DNA of 64,000 bases, taken from NCBI RefSeq assembly GCF_018802605.1, contig NZ_CP069161.1, positions 3,596,001 to 3,660,000 on the forward strand. Direction: 5' to 3'. Under the pieces are notes generated by a model. The model worked only from the letters and a program-made list of their open reading frames with translations. It was not told the DNA's origin and did not search any database. The DNA is from Paludibacterium paludis. Lineage in GTDB: Bacteria; Pseudomonadota; Gammaproteobacteria; Burkholderiales; Chromobacteriaceae. The position numbers were made by a program, and so were the translations under genes. Of this stretch, positions 16,901-26,764 are shown piece by piece (position 1 is the first letter of the stretch; each line of letters opens with the position of its first letter).

Positions 16901-17320
16901 ATGGCCACGGTTTACTTTGAAGACATCAAGATCGGCGACGTTGCCGAGTACGGCAAGACCATCACGGAAGCGGACGTCCTGCTGTTCTCTGCCGTCAGCG
17001 GCGACAACAATCCTGTGCACCTGAATCAGGTCTACGCCGAGCAAAGCGCGTTCAAGACGCGCATCGCTCACGGCATGCTGACCGCGAGCCTGATTTCCAC
17101 CGTGGTCGGCACCCGCCTGCCGGGCGAGGGCACGATCTATCTGTCCCAGTCGACACGATTCAAGGCGCCGGTTCAACTGGGCGACACGGTCGTGGCGCGC
17201 GCCACCGTCGTCGAGCTGATTCCGGAGAAGAAACGGGTCCGCTTCGCCACGCAATGCACGGTCGGGGACAAAGTGGTGCTCGAAGGCGAGTCGCTGGTGC
17301 TGGCGCCGTCCCGCGCTTAA
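16901..17320 (+). CDS. MaoC-like (R)-specific enoyl-CoA hydratase
   Basis: 139 residues, the size of PhaJ-type hydratases with a single hot-dog fold. The hydratase-2 motif is clear: FSAVSGDNNPVHLNQVYAEQ at about residues 28-47, with catalytic Asp and His in SGDNNPVH, followed by RIAHGMLTASLISTVVGTRLPG. It would hydrate trans-2-enoyl-CoA to (R)-3-hydroxyacyl-CoA, linking beta-oxidation to polyhydroxyalkanoate or other pathways. A purine-rich AAAGGGAGA ribosome site precedes the ATG. Divergent from etfB across a PsrA-like palindrome, and its stop overlaps the convergent queG stop in TTAA. Confidence 0.88.
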   Translation: MATVYFEDIKIGDVAEYGKTITEADVLLFSAVSGDNNPVHLNQVYAEQSAFKTRIAHGMLTASLISTVVGTRLPGEGTIYLSQSTRFKAPVQLGDTVVARATVVELIPEKKRVRFATQCTVGDKVVLEGESLVLAPSRA

Positions 17321-18414
17321 CCCGCGCTGTCCCGGCGCGGCGCCACTCCGTGCCGGGACAATGCCCAGACAACATGCTCGCGAACCAGCGGCGAGGGGTC
17401 GTCAAGACGCGCCGTCAGGGCGGCGATCACCGCCTCCGTGGTGGGCGCATTGCCCAGTCCGACCGCCAGGTTGCGCAGCCAGCGCTCATGGCCGATCCGG
17501 TAGATGGCGCTACCCGCCATGCGCTCGGCGAAGGTCGGAGCATCCCAGCTAAACGCCTCGGTCAGCTCGATATCATCGAGGCCGTGGCGCACCGAGAAAT
17601 CGCTCTCCGTACCGGGGACCGCGAAGCGGTTCCAGGGACAGAACAACTGGCAGTCATCGCAACCGTACACCCGGTTTCCGATCAGCGGCCGCAAGTCTTC
17701 GGGAATGCTCCCGTCCAGCTCGATGGTAAGGTAGGAAATACACCGGCGGGCATCCACTTTGCCCTCCGCGACGATGGCGCCGGTCGGACAGACATCCAGG
17801 CAGCGCGTACAACTTCCGCAATGCCCTTCCACCGCGGGATCCTCCGGCAACGGCAAATCGGTGAACAGCTCGCCGAGAAAGAACAGCGAACCCGCTTCAC
17901 GCGTCAACAGCAGTGTGTGCTTGCCGCGCCACCCGAGGCCCGACTGGGCGGCCAGCGCCACCTCGGCCACCGGCGCGCTGTCGGTGAAGACCCTGTGACC
18001 GAACGGCCCGATATGCGAAGCGATGCGCTCGGCCAGCTTCTGCAGCCGCTGCCGGATGACCTTATGGTAGTCACGCCCCAGCGCATAGCGCGATATGTAC
18101 GCGCGCGCGCCATCCCCCAGAAGGCTCTTGGCATCGCGCGCCTCCTGCGGCCAATACGGCATGCGCAAGGTCAGCACGGACAGGGTGCCCGGCACCAGTT
18201 CGGCCGGGCGGACCCGCAGCAGTCCGTGCCGCTGCATGTAGTGCATTTGCCCGTGGCATCCTTCGGCCAACCAGTTTTGCAGATGACGCGTCGCCTCCTC
18301 GGGCAACTCGGGACGGGTCACGCGCGCATCCTGAAAACCGAGCTCACGCGCCCAAACCTTGATTTGCCGCGCCAATTCGGGATAATCCGGAGTTTGATAG
18401 GATTTGTCAGTCAT
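17317..18414 (-). CDS. queG: Epoxyqueuosine reductase
   Basis: 365 residues. Reduces epoxyqueuosine to queuosine in tRNA, the last step of queuosine synthesis, using cobalamin and two [4Fe-4S] clusters. Both cluster motifs are present: CGSCTRCLDVCPTGA and CDDCQLFCPWN. The N-terminal cobalamin-binding domain and the YALGRDYHKVIRQRLQKLA region are typical. A C-terminal HEAT-like helical tail follows (ERWLRNLAVGLGNAPTTEAVIAALTARLDDPSPLVREHVVWAL). [11 protein letters not shown] from the ATG at 18414 is preferred; longer frames run into tsaE. Its start codon faces that of tsaE, sharing CATG. Confidence 0.96.
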   Translation of the reverse strand: MTDKSYQTPDYPELARQIKVWARELGFQDARVTRPELPEEATRHLQNWLAEGCHGQMHYMQRHGLLRVRPAELVPGTLSVLTLRMPYWPQEARDAKSLLGDGARAYISRYALGRDYHKVIRQRLQKLAERIASHIGPFGHRVFTDSAPVAEVALAAQSGLGWRGKHTLLLTREAGSLFFLGELFTDLPLPEDPAVEGHCGSCTRCLDVCPTGAIVAEGKVDARRCISYLTIELDGSIPEDLRPLIGNRVYGCDDCQLFCPWNRFAVPGTESDFSVRHGLDDIELTEAFSWDAPTFAERMAGSAIYRIGHERWLRNLAVGLGNAPTTEAVIAALTARLDDPSPLVREHVVWALSRHGVAPRRDSAG

Positions 18415-18907
18415 GCCGATGAATGATACCAATAGTGTTTCGGGCGTTCTGGCCGACGAAGCGGCGACGCTGGAATTGGGAGGCCGGCTGGCCCGCGCGT
18501 CGGGGCCGGGTCTCGTCGTGCACCTTCTGGGCGACCTGGGGGCCGGCAAGACCACCTTCAGCCGCGGCTTCCTGCAAGGCCTTGGCCACCACGGCAGGGT
18601 GAAAAGCCCCACATATACGCTGGTGGAAAGCTATCCGCTGGCTGATTTTACCGTACATCATTTCGATCTTTACCGCTTTGCCGATCCCGAGGAATGGGAC
18701 GACGCGGGTTTCCGGGACCTGTTCGGCCCCGATGCGACCTGCCTCGTGGAGTGGCCCGACAAGGCCGGCGGGCTGTTGCCAGCCGCCGACATCGTGCTGG
18801 AACTTGTTCCCGCAGGGAATAGTCGGACCTACCGATTGCAAGCCATTACCTTAGCAGGTCAACAATGTCTGAACCGTCTTTCGACCCCGCGCGCCGACGC
18901 GTCCTGA
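18413..18907 (+). CDS. tsaE: tRNA threonylcarbamoyladenosine biosynthesis ATPase TsaE
   Basis: 164 residues from the ATG at 18413; an ATG at 18419 is also possible and would remove the overlap with queG. It carries the P-loop [13 protein letters not shown] at about residues 40-52 and the family sequences [11 protein letters not shown] and [13 protein letters not shown] [20 protein letters not shown]. TsaE supports the TsaB-TsaD complex making t6A on ANN-decoding tRNAs. It runs into amiC with a 43-nt overlap (18865-18907), as in many proteobacteria where tsaE and an amidase are adjacent. The 3' tail beyond residue 150 is poorly conserved. Confidence 0.95.
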   Translation: MPMNDTNSVSGVLADEAATLELGGRLARASGPGLVVHLLGDLGAGKTTFSRGFLQGLGHHGRVKSPTYTLVESYPLADFTVHHFDLYRFADPEEWDDAGFRDLFGPDATCLVEWPDKAGGLLPAADIVLELVPAGNSRTYRLQAITLAGQQCLNRLSTPRADAS

Positions 18908-20109
18908 ACCTCGCCGCCGCCTCGTTTCTCCTCAGCGTGAGCCGGGTCGGATTCGCCGCCTCCGCGGCGAAAATCGTCGCCGTGCGCATCTGGCCCTCCT
19001 CCACCTACACCCGCATCACACTGGAATCCAGCGAATCACTGCGCTACAAGCAGTTCTCCCTGGCCAATCCGAACCGACTGGTGATCGATATCGAAGGGGT
19101 GCAGCTGAACGGAATCCTCAAGGATATCAGCTCACAGATCACCGCCGCCGATCCGTTCATCAAAACAGCGCGCGCGGGACAGAACACCCCCGATACCGTG
19201 CGTCTTGTCCTGGAGCTCAAATCCGACGTCAAGCCCCAACTGTTCACGCTCGCCCCGGTCGCCGAGTTCAAGAATCGTCTTGTCGTCGACCTGTATCCGA
19301 CCAATCAGCAGGATGATCCACTCCTGAGCCTGCTGGAAGACTACAACAAGGGCAAGCTGGAGCAGCCCGAACTGAAGACCCGCCCCAAGAACAGCCAGGA
19401 TATCGGCCGTCCCATTCTGGTCATGCTCGACCCCGGTCACGGAGGCGAGGATCCCGGCGCGATCGGTCCGTCAGGAACCCGGGAGAAGGACGTGGTCCTG
19501 AAAATCGGCCGCGAACTCAAGCGTCTGATCGATGCGGAACCGGGCATGAAGGCCTATATGACGCGCGACGAGGATGTGTTCATTCCGCTGGGCGTGCGTG
19601 TCGCCAAAGCCAGAAAGCTCAACGCGGATCTGTTCATTTCGATTCACGCCGACGCCTTCCTGAACCCGAGCGCGCGCGGCACTTCGGTATTCGCGCTGTC
19701 GGAGAAAGGCGCCACCAGCACCGCGGCGCGTTATCTCGCCAAAACCCAGAACGAGGCCGACCTGATCGGCGGGGTGAAACTCAATGCGCGCGATCCTTAT
19801 CTTGCCCATACCCTGTTCGACCTGACCCAGACGGCCACGATCACCGACAGTTTACGCCTGGGCAAACAGGTGCTCGGCAAGGTCGGCTCGCTGAACCGGC
19901 TGCACCGTGGCCAGGTCGAGCAGGCGGGATTCGCCGTGCTCAAGGCGCCGGACATTCCCTCGATTCTGGTGGAAACCGCATTCATCAGCAATCCGGACGA
20001 AGAGAAGCGTCTGATCGATCCGGACTTTCAGGGGAATATGGCGGCCGCCATCATGGCTGGCGTCAAAGGCTATTTCAAGCAGGGAGCGGCCCTGGCGGTC
20101 AGGGCCTGA
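18865..20109 (+). CDS. amiC: N-acetylmuramoyl-L-alanine amidase of the AmiC type
   Basis: 414 residues. The N-terminal signal with Arg-Arg-Arg ([26 protein letters not shown]) looks like a Tat signal, as for E. coli AmiC. An AMIN domain (about 37-145) for septal targeting is followed by the zinc amidase domain (about 185-405). Zinc and catalytic residues are visible in [15 protein letters not shown], the Glu of [21 protein letters not shown] and the C-terminal [17 protein letters not shown]. It cleaves the stem peptide from MurNAc during daughter-cell separation. Overlap with tsaE suggests co-transcription. Stop codons of amiC and yacG converge with three bases between them. Confidence 0.95.
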   Translation: MSEPSFDPARRRVLNLAAASFLLSVSRVGFAASAAKIVAVRIWPSSTYTRITLESSESLRYKQFSLANPNRLVIDIEGVQLNGILKDISSQITAADPFIKTARAGQNTPDTVRLVLELKSDVKPQLFTLAPVAEFKNRLVVDLYPTNQQDDPLLSLLEDYNKGKLEQPELKTRPKNSQDIGRPILVMLDPGHGGEDPGAIGPSGTREKDVVLKIGRELKRLIDAEPGMKAYMTRDEDVFIPLGVRVAKARKLNADLFISIHADAFLNPSARGTSVFALSEKGATSTAARYLAKTQNEADLIGGVKLNARDPYLAHTLFDLTQTATITDSLRLGKQVLGKVGSLNRLHRGQVEQAGFAVLKAPDIPSILVETAFISNPDEEKRLIDPDFQGNMAAAIMAGVKGYFKQGAALAVRA

Positions 20110-20112
20110 GAT

Positions 20113-20310
20113 TCAGGACTCTCGCGAACCGCTGTCCTCGCCGTCGGGCATCGTCTCGACGGCGGGCATCCGGTAAGACTCGCTGGCCCACTGGCCAAGG
20201 TCGATCATCTTGCAGCGTTCGCTGCAAAACGGCCGGTAACGGCTTTGCGGCCCCCAGGGGACCGTCGCGCCGCATCCCGGGCAGGAAACAATCAGGGCTT
20301 GTTCAGACAT
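20113..20310 (-). CDS. yacG: DNA gyrase inhibitor / zinc-binding protein YacG
   Basis: 65 residues with the four zinc ligands Cys10, Cys13, Cys29 and Cys33 ([11 protein letters not shown] ... [25 protein letters not shown]), the entire conserved core of YacG. E. coli YacG binds GyrB and inhibits gyrase. The ATG at 20310 is preferred; the frame could open earlier at 20331, inside zapD. It ends the pilB-pilC-pilD-coaE-zapD-yacG run, 8 nt after zapD. The acidic C-terminal tail is typical. Confidence 0.95.
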   Translation of the reverse strand: MSEQALIVSCPGCGATVPWGPQSRYRPFCSERCKMIDLGQWASESYRMPAVETMPDGEDSGSRES

Positions 20311-20318
20311 CGTTACCT

Positions 20319-21077
20319 TCAAAACTTGCAATGGGTCAGCGCGAACTCGATATCGCGCTCGGTCTGCTTCGCGCGAACCTCGCCCGTTTCCCCGCTAATG
20401 AAACGGATATTCAACGCATACTTGTTGGCGGACAGCTCGGGCAGCACATTCAGGGACTCATCGAATCCCACACGGATCAATTGCACGACCTTGCCACCCG
20501 ACATTTGCTGGAACGCGCCACGGCGCGCCACGAAGTGATGGGTCTTGCCGCTGTCCCGCAACAGACGCAGCAGAATGCGCGACGCCTCGGCCGTCGGCAT
20601 CAGGGGCTGAGCCCAGCGGATCAGATCCTGGCGGCGGTCTTCGGCCGGTCTTAGCTGCCACTGGTAATACGAGGGCAAATCGAATTGACAGGTTCCGCCG
20701 GGAATGCCCGCGCGCTGCCGGATGGCCATCAGCCATTCGTTTTCCCGTAAATGCTGGCCGAACTTGCCTGTCAGCGCCAACAGCCGTCCGGAAGTGGTCT
20801 CGATTTCCTCCAGAATGCCTTCCAGCGTTTCCTCGGCGACATTGGGATTGTCCCGCAAGGCTTCAAGCACCTGTTTCTGCCGCTCCAGCTCCTGAAGCAA
20901 ATCGGCTTTCAAATCGGCGCGCGACGCGGTTTCCATCACTTCGAACAGGACAAGCAAAGCAGCATGATGCTCGAACGGGTTATCGCGTTCGATAAAAAAG
21001 GCCAGCCGGTCATACAGATGCTCCAGCCGGAGCAGCGTCCGTGTTCGTTCGGTGACGGGAAATTCAAAGCTGATCAC
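20319..21077 (-). CDS. zapD: Cell division protein ZapD
   Basis: 252 residues matching ZapD (YacF). [25 protein letters not shown] is the standard start, and the helical N-terminal half leads to a C-terminal beta domain ([14 protein letters not shown] ... [15 protein letters not shown]). ZapD crosslinks FtsZ filaments at the division ring. It sits 30 nt after coaE and 8 nt before yacG, a gene order widely conserved in beta- and gammaproteobacteria. Confidence 0.96.
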   Translation of the reverse strand: MISFEFPVTERTRTLLRLEHLYDRLAFFIERDNPFEHHAALLVLFEVMETASRADLKADLLQELERQKQVLEALRDNPNVAEETLEGILEEIETTSGRLLALTGKFGQHLRENEWLMAIRQRAGIPGGTCQFDLPSYYQWQLRPAEDRRQDLIRWAQPLMPTAEASRILLRLLRDSGKTHHFVARRGAFQQMSGGKVVQLIRVGFDESLNVLPELSANKYALNIRFISGETGEVRAKQTERDIEFALTHCKF

Positions 21078-21107
21078 AGCGCATCCGCCCTTTATTGGTG
21101 ACTTGTA

Positions 21108-21743
21108 TCAAGGCTTGACAGGGACCTTGTCAGCATTGGCAAGATAATAACGGTGTTTGGCGTCAACTTGAAGCCTCAAGTCATCAAGCGAGCCATTGTT
21201 GTCAATAATATCATCCGCAAGCGACTTTCTTGACGCTCTCGGCATCTGCGCGGCCATTATCGCGCGCACGGACTCCTCGCTCAAACCGCTGCGAGTCCTC
21301 ACGCGCTCGATCTGCACGGACTCAGAGCAATCGATCAGCAGGGTACGGCTCACCAGATCGCGATAACGCTGGTTTTCGAACAGCAACGGCACCACCAGTA
21401 TTGCATACTGGCCGGATTGCGCCGCCAGTTCGGCCACACTGTGAAGATAGATCATCGGATGCAAAATGCCTTCCAGGCGCGTTCGTTCGGACGGGTGGCC
21501 AAAAACCCTCGCCCTCATCGCGGCACGATTCATGGCACCCGAAGGCTCGATCACCTCATTTCCGAACGCTTCGCGAATTGGCGCGATCGCCTCCCCGCCA
21601 GGAGCAGTCAGCCGGTGAGCGATCACATCGGTATCGACCACGGGAACACCCAGGTCGGCAAAGCACGCCGCGGCCGCCGATTTGCCGGAACCGATTCCGC
21701 CGGTCAAGCCGATAACCGGAATCAAGCATTGGTCAGTAACCAT
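21108..21743 (-). CDS. coaE: Dephospho-CoA kinase
   Basis: 211 residues. The P-loop GLTGGIGSGKS at about residues 12-22 and DTDVIAHRLT follow the family pattern. It phosphorylates dephospho-CoA in the last step of coenzyme A synthesis. The ATG at 21743 gives MVTDQCLIPVIGLTGG; the longer frame is inside pilD. It overlaps the pilD 3' end by 11 nt, so it is co-transcribed with the pilus genes, a common arrangement. Confidence 0.96.
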   Translation of the reverse strand: MVTDQCLIPVIGLTGGIGSGKSAAAACFADLGVPVVDTDVIAHRLTAPGGEAIAPIREAFGNEVIEPSGAMNRAAMRARVFGHPSERTRLEGILHPMIYLHSVAELAAQSGQYAILVVPLLFENQRYRDLVSRTLLIDCSESVQIERVRTRSGLSEESVRAIMAAQMPRASRKSLADDIIDNNGSLDDLRLQVDAKHRYYLANADKVPVKP

Positions 21744-22605
21744 ACAGATACCATTGCAGAATCGCCTCGCCCCTGTACCAGGCGCACCAGCCGGCGGCGG
21801 CGAGATAAGGACCGAATGGCAGGGTTTTTCCGAACTGGTGCCGGCGCAAGGCAATCAGAATCACGCCGGCCACCGCGCCGGCCAGCGACGAAAAGAGAAT
21901 GACGATAGGCAGCATGCTCCAGCCAAGCCAGGCACCCAGCGCCGCGAGCAGTTTGAAGTCGCCCGGTCCCATGCCTTCCTTGCCGGTCAGCATCCGGAAT
22001 CCCCAATACACCAGCCAGAGCAGCAGGTAGCCCGCCATGGCGCCCATCACGGCATCGGAAAGCGCGACATGACCGCTCAGCAGATTGAAGAGCAAGCCGG
22101 CCCACAGCAAGGGCTGGGTCAGCGAATCGGGCAAATAGCCCGTTTCCGCGTCGATGAATGCCAGGACAATCAACATGGCGCTGAGAAAAAACCCGCCAAG
22201 CAAAAGGAAAGGGACGGTTTCGCCGGCGGCCAGCAGCACGAAAAGCCCGCCGCACAGCCCCTCCACGACGGGATAGCGCCACGCGATGCCAACCCCGCAG
22301 CTCGCGCAGCGCCCCTTGAGCAGGATGAAGCCCAACAGTGGAATGTTATGCCAAGGCTTGATCGGTGTCTTGCAGGCAGGACAGTGCGATCCGGGGAAAC
22401 ACACTCCGGGAGGAGGGGCATGGGGCTCTTCCTCCACGCCAAGAAATTGCAGACTGTCCCTCCTCCACGCATCCAGCATACGAAGAGGCAGGCGACTGAT
22501 GACCACATTCAGAAAGCTGCCGATCAGCAGCCCAAGAACCAGGGCAATGGTGATCCGGACATTCGTCGTCGCCAGCAAGGGCGACACGTCGGTGAACGTT
22601 ATCAA
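21733..22605 (-). CDS. pilD: Prepilin peptidase / N-methyltransferase
   Basis: 290 residues, polytopic inner-membrane aspartic protease. The cytoplasmic loop has the CxxC pairs CPAC and CASC around HNIPLLGFILLKGRC. The two catalytic Asp are in FIDAETGYLPD and GMGPGDFKLLAALGAWLG (the GxGDxK motif). It cleaves class III leaders of pilins and N-methylates the new N-terminus. Overlaps pilC by 4 nt and coaE by 11 nt. The T2SS operon at 1-11.7 kb has no GspO, so this enzyme probably processes GspG-K too. Confidence 0.97.
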   Translation of the reverse strand: MITFTDVSPLLATTNVRITIALVLGLLIGSFLNVVISRLPLRMLDAWRRDSLQFLGVEEEPHAPPPGVCFPGSHCPACKTPIKPWHNIPLLGFILLKGRCASCGVGIAWRYPVVEGLCGGLFVLLAAGETVPFLLLGGFFLSAMLIVLAFIDAETGYLPDSLTQPLLWAGLLFNLLSGHVALSDAVMGAMAGYLLLWLVYWGFRMLTGKEGMGPGDFKLLAALGAWLGWSMLPIVILFSSLAGAVAGVILIALRRHQFGKTLPFGPYLAAAGWCAWYRGEAILQWYLYGY

Positions 22606-23822
22606 ACAATTTTCCCCATATCGAAAATGGGCAAGTACATGGCGATCATCAAACCGCCGACCAGAACGCCCAGCACCACGATGATAAATGGCTCGATCAG
22701 ACTTGAGAGTACAGCCACCGCATTATCCACTTCTTCTTCATAAAAATCGGCAATTTTGTTCAACATGTCATCAACCATACCCGCTTCTTCGCCAATGGTG
22801 GTCATCTGCAGCACCATGACGGGGAAACAGTCCGTCCGTTGCATGGACGCGCTCAGCGACGAGCCCTTGCTGACATCCTGTTGAATCATCCGCGTCGCAT
22901 CGGCGAATACCTTGTTGCCCGCCGCGCCCGCCACCGACTCCAACGCTTCGACCAATGGAACACCCGCCGCGAACAGGGTCGCCAACGTCCGGCTCCAGCG
23001 GGCGACGGCCGCCTTGGTGACGATATTGCCAAGCACGGGCAGACGAAGCGTCAGTCGGTCAATGCGATCCCTGAACGCCTGGCTTCGTTGAAACAATTGG
23101 CGGATGGCGAAGGCCCCGCCGACAAGCCCCGCCGCCAACACCCAGCGCAACGCGACAAACGCATCCGAAAGAGTCATGACAAGACGGGTGGGCCCGGGCA
23201 ATTCGGCCCCGAAGCTGGCGAACAGATCCTTGAAACTCGGGATGACAAAGATCAGGATGATACTCGTCACCCCCAGTCCGGCAAGCAGGACCAGCGCAGG
23301 ATAGATCATCGCCGATTTGACCTTGCGCTTGAGCATCAGGGTTTTTTCCTGATAGCGGGCCAATTTGTCCAGCAAGGCCTCCAGCACACCGCCGGTTTCT
23401 CCCGCCGCCACGACATTACAGTACAACTCGTCAAAATGCCGGGGATGGCGGCGAAAGGACTCGGCGAGGGACTGCCCGGTCTCCACGTCCATGCGCACAT
23501 CGAGCAACAATCGTGTCATCGATGGTTTGGACGCGCCACGAGCGGCAATATCGAACGCCTGCAACAGCGGTACACCGGCTTTCATCAGCGTCGCCAACTG
23601 CCGGGTAAAGAGCGCGATATCCTTGGGACCGATGCGATCGCCGAACGTCACGCGCCGACGGCGGATTCGCGAAACCGCGATACCCTGACGGCGTAACTGC
23701 GCTCTCGCCAGCGTCGCGCTTTCTGCGCGGGTTTCTCCGCCGACCTTCTTGCCAGCCCGATCCTTGCCTTCCCAGACCCATATCCCGCCGGACGACGGTT
23801 TGCGCGTAGCGGCGCGGCTCAT
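22602..23822 (-). CDS. pilC: Type IV pilus inner-membrane platform protein PilC
   Basis: 406 residues from MSRAATRKPSSGGIWVWEGKDRAGKKVGGE, whose ATG at 23822 overlaps the pilB stop by 4 nt. Two T2SSF repeats are seen: LFTRQLATLMKAGVPLLQAFDIAARG and RWSRTLATLFAAGVPLVEALESVAGA, each followed by membrane helices. PilC couples the PilB ATPase to pilin extrusion. The longer open frame from 24047 lies inside pilB and is rejected. Paralogue of GspF. Confidence 0.96.
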   Translation of the reverse strand: MSRAATRKPSSGGIWVWEGKDRAGKKVGGETRAESATLARAQLRRQGIAVSRIRRRRVTFGDRIGPKDIALFTRQLATLMKAGVPLLQAFDIAARGASKPSMTRLLLDVRMDVETGQSLAESFRRHPRHFDELYCNVVAAGETGGVLEALLDKLARYQEKTLMLKRKVKSAMIYPALVLLAGLGVTSIILIFVIPSFKDLFASFGAELPGPTRLVMTLSDAFVALRWVLAAGLVGGAFAIRQLFQRSQAFRDRIDRLTLRLPVLGNIVTKAAVARWSRTLATLFAAGVPLVEALESVAGAAGNKVFADATRMIQQDVSKGSSLSASMQRTDCFPVMVLQMTTIGEEAGMVDDMLNKIADFYEEEVDNAVAVLSSLIEPFIIVVLGVLVGGLMIAMYLPIFDMGKIV

Positions 23823-25528
23823 GAACGACCTCCATCGCTGGTGATGGCTTCGATTTCGGCAAGGGACGTTTCGCCCTGCCGCACTTTGATCAACCCTGCC
23901 CTGCGCAGATCGATCATGCCCTCCTTGCGGGCCAGATCGGCGATTTCCACGGCATTGCCGTTGCGCATGATCAGCCGGGTCATGGCGTCGGTCATGGGCA
24001 TCACTTCGAACAGTCCCACCCGTCCGCGGTAACCGGTTCCCTTGCATTCGGGACAGCCAGCCGGTCCATAGCTTTGCCAGCCACCATCCAGTTCATCCTC
24101 TGTGAATCCGGCTTCAAGCAAGGTTTCACGGGGAAGGTCCAAGGGGGTGCGGCATGATGGGCACAGCTTGCGGGCCAGCCGCTGCGCCATGATCAGCGAT
24201 ACGGAGCTGGCCACATTGAATGGCGCAATGCCCATATTCAAAAGACGGGTCAGGGTCGAGGGCGCATCATTGGTGTGCAAGGTGGAAAAAACCCGATGCC
24301 CCGTCTGGGCCGCCTTGATAGCGATATCCGCGGTTTCGAAATCCCGGATCTCCCCCACCATGATCACATCCGGATCCTGCCGCAAAAAAGCCCGAAGGGC
24401 GGAAGCGAAGGTCAATCCGGCCTTTTCATTGACGTTGACCTGATTCACGCCGGGCAAGTTGATTTCTACCGGATCCTCCGCGGTGGAAATATTGATGTCC
24501 GGTGTATTGAGCATGGCAAGACAGGTGTAGAGCGATACGGTTTTTCCGCTCCCGGTCGGGCCGGTAACCAGCACCATTCCCCAGGGGCGGGCCACCGCGT
24601 CCGTCAGCAGTTTTTTCTGGATCGGGTTCAAACCCAGCGCATCGATGTCCAGGGACACGGCGGCCGCATCCAGGATACGCATGACGATTTTTTCGCCGAA
24701 CAGCGTGGGCAGCGTGCTCACCCGGAAATCGATGGCCCTGTCGCGCGACAGGGAAAGCTTCATCCGTCCGTCCTGAGGCAAGCGTTTCTCGGCGATATCC
24801 AGGCGCGACACCACCTTGATGCGGGAGGCGATTTTTTCCTTGAGCACCAAGGGGGGCTGGGCAACCAAGCGCAACTCGCCATCGATGCGATAGCGGACGC
24901 GGTAATATTTCTCGTAGGGCTCGAAATGGATATCTGAAGCGCCGGATTTGATGGCATCCAGCAGCAGCTTGTGGATTAAACGCACCACCGGTGCATCATC
25001 GACTTCCTGTTGAACCGTTTCTTCGGTGACATCGGAGGCTCCAAGCTCATCGAACCCACCGATTTCCGGCATACCCTGACTTTCCGCTCCCGGCGACATT
25101 CGACGGGAGAATACCCGGGCAAGCTTATCCTCTTCCACCACGACCACATCGACTGTCAGGCCGGTTTTGAAGGTAATGGCATGAAATGCCGAGGTCTGCG
25201 TCGGATCCGAGGCCGCAACGAACAGCCGGTTGCCACGCTTGAACAAAGGCAAAACCCGGCGCGACACCATCACGCTCTCGTCGATCAAGCCTTGCGGCAG
25301 ACTTTCCGCCTCGATGGCACTCAGGTCGAATAACGGATAACCGAACAACGTGGCGGCGAACTCGGCGATCTCGCGCGCGGTTTTTTTGCGCGACAACACC
25401 AGTTGCTCGACAAAGCTCACCGACGACGACTCGGCCTGCCGCTGAATGTTTTCCGCTTCCTCTCGCGTCAACAACCGGCTTTGAACAAGAGCGCGGCCCA
25501 GACCCGTCACACCTTGCGATCCTTCCAT
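23819..25528 (-). CDS. pilB: Type IV pilus assembly ATPase PilB
   Basis: 569-residue hexameric extension ATPase. An N-terminal MshEN-like domain (about 1-150) is followed by the ATPase: Walker A GPTGSGKTVSLYT, Asp box AEDPVEI, Walker B PDVIMVGEIRDFETADIA, His box TGHRVFSTLHTND, and a CPSC/CPEC zinc motif. GAGG lies just before the ATG. It heads the pilBCD-coaE-zapD-yacG run, only about 75 bp downstream of a porin terminator. No pilA or pilT is in the window. Confidence 0.97.
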   Translation of the reverse strand: MEGSQGVTGLGRALVQSRLLTREEAENIQRQAESSSVSFVEQLVLSRKKTAREIAEFAATLFGYPLFDLSAIEAESLPQGLIDESVMVSRRVLPLFKRGNRLFVAASDPTQTSAFHAITFKTGLTVDVVVVEEDKLARVFSRRMSPGAESQGMPEIGGFDELGASDVTEETVQQEVDDAPVVRLIHKLLLDAIKSGASDIHFEPYEKYYRVRYRIDGELRLVAQPPLVLKEKIASRIKVVSRLDIAEKRLPQDGRMKLSLSRDRAIDFRVSTLPTLFGEKIVMRILDAAAVSLDIDALGLNPIQKKLLTDAVARPWGMVLVTGPTGSGKTVSLYTCLAMLNTPDINISTAEDPVEINLPGVNQVNVNEKAGLTFASALRAFLRQDPDVIMVGEIRDFETADIAIKAAQTGHRVFSTLHTNDAPSTLTRLLNMGIAPFNVASSVSLIMAQRLARKLCPSCRTPLDLPRETLLEAGFTEDELDGGWQSYGPAGCPECKGTGYRGRVGLFEVMPMTDAMTRLIMRNGNAVEIADLARKEGMIDLRRAGLIKVRQGETSLAEIEAITSDGGRS

Positions 25529-25603
25529 GGCACCTCGGAATGCATCAAATCACAGGTTTTGACTTTACCGCAAAACCGCCCGCCCGACATTGATGCCGGT
25601 CGA

Positions 25604-25637
25604 ATAAAAAAGCAAAAAGGGCTGCCGAGGCAGCCCC
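25604..25637 (-). terminator. Intrinsic terminator of the first porin gene
   Basis: On the minus strand GGGCTGCC and GGCAGCCC form an 8-bp stem with a short loop, followed by TTTTTGCTTTTTT. It closes the downstream porin gene and insulates pilB, which starts 76 bp further on. Confidence 0.92.
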
Positions 25638-25660
25638 TTGTCCGAACCGGTGACAACCGG

Positions 25661-26764
25661 TCAGAAGTTATGGGTCAGGTGAACACCCAGGGTCTTGACG
25701 GAGGTATCCACGGCATTGGCAGCATTGCCGTTAGCCGCATTGATAGCGACACCGGTTCCCTTGTCGTATTTGGCATTACCGTAGGAAATACCAGTGCTGG
25801 TCCGCTTGGACAGAGCATAATCGACCCCCAAGACATATTGACGATACCCCGAGTTGGCAATCTTGCCCGTCACGTTGTCATGCTGGTCCCAGCCCTTGGC
25901 ATAGGAAAAGCGCGGAGTGATGGCACCAAAGCTGTACGCTACAGTCAACGCAGCCTGTTTGCTCACTACTTTACGTTGAGCAGATGTCAAACCACTCACG
26001 ACATAGCTGCCGTCACCGGAGAAGTCATCCAGCCAGTCGTAACCGGTGCCCTTGTTATAACCCAAAGCAACAAACAGATTATCGGCACTATACGTTGCTT
26101 CCAGACGATGAATGCTGGCAGCTTTGCGGCCATCGTCAAGTTGCGAACCGGGGTTGAACTCCTTCTGGTACGCATAGTGGACGCCAAAAGCATCATACGA
26201 CCAATTCAGCCCAATGCCGAGAATGTCGGAAGCTTTCTTGGTGCCGGTCGCATCTTTCGATTTATTCTCGCCGGCGCCCCACATGATGCTTCCATCAAAG
26301 CCATAGAAGTTCGGAGAGTCATAACGGATAGCATTTTTCAGGCGATCGCCACTATTCGTAAACGTCCCGAGCCCGTTGGCACCTTTCACCCCAACTGCAC
26401 TACGGTAAGCCCAAGGATCGACCAACCCCAGATCATTCAGTTGGTTGCTAAGCTTCCCCAAACGAACTTTACCGAAATCGCCCTGAAGGCCGATGAAGGT
26501 ATCCCGGGTGCCCAAATTCGCAGAATCCCCGCCATCCACATAAATGCGGCTTTCGATCTGCCAGATGGCCTTCAGGCCATTCCCCAAGTCCTCCCCACCT
26601 TTGAAACCGATCAGCGAGGTGTAATCTTCAACCCGATTCTGGGATACGCCGTTGGTCACCTTGTCGTTCTGGAAGCCACCATTCAGGGTGCCGTACAGGG
26701 TAACGTCAGCCATGGCGGCAACCGGCAAGGCAGCCAGCGCCACCGCAATCAGCTTCTTGTTCAT
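25661..26764 (-). CDS. Neisserial-type general porin, copy 1
   Basis: 367 residues from MNKKLIAVALAALPVAAMA/DVTLYG, a signal peptide cut after AMA. A Gram-negative 16-strand porin follows, ending KTLGVHLTHNF with the C-terminal Phe used by the BAM machinery. Family landmarks are GTLNGGFQ, SLIGFKGGEDLGNGLKAIWQIE and LGTRDTFIGLQGDFGKVRLGK. It should form trimeric diffusion channels. The start at 26764 is chosen over one six residues upstream for the signal peptide. It is a close paralogue of the gene at 27221-28294; differences cluster in surface-loop stretches such as FSGDGSYVVSGLTSAQ and the late Asn/Ala-rich loop. Confidence 0.93.
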   Translation of the reverse strand: MNKKLIAVALAALPVAAMADVTLYGTLNGGFQNDKVTNGVSQNRVEDYTSLIGFKGGEDLGNGLKAIWQIESRIYVDGGDSANLGTRDTFIGLQGDFGKVRLGKLSNQLNDLGLVDPWAYRSAVGVKGANGLGTFTNSGDRLKNAIRYDSPNFYGFDGSIMWGAGENKSKDATGTKKASDILGIGLNWSYDAFGVHYAYQKEFNPGSQLDDGRKAASIHRLEATYSADNLFVALGYNKGTGYDWLDDFSGDGSYVVSGLTSAQRKVVSKQAALTVAYSFGAITPRFSYAKGWDQHDNVTGKIANSGYRQYVLGVDYALSKRTSTGISYGNAKYDKGTGVAINAANGNAANAVDTSVKTLGVHLTHNF

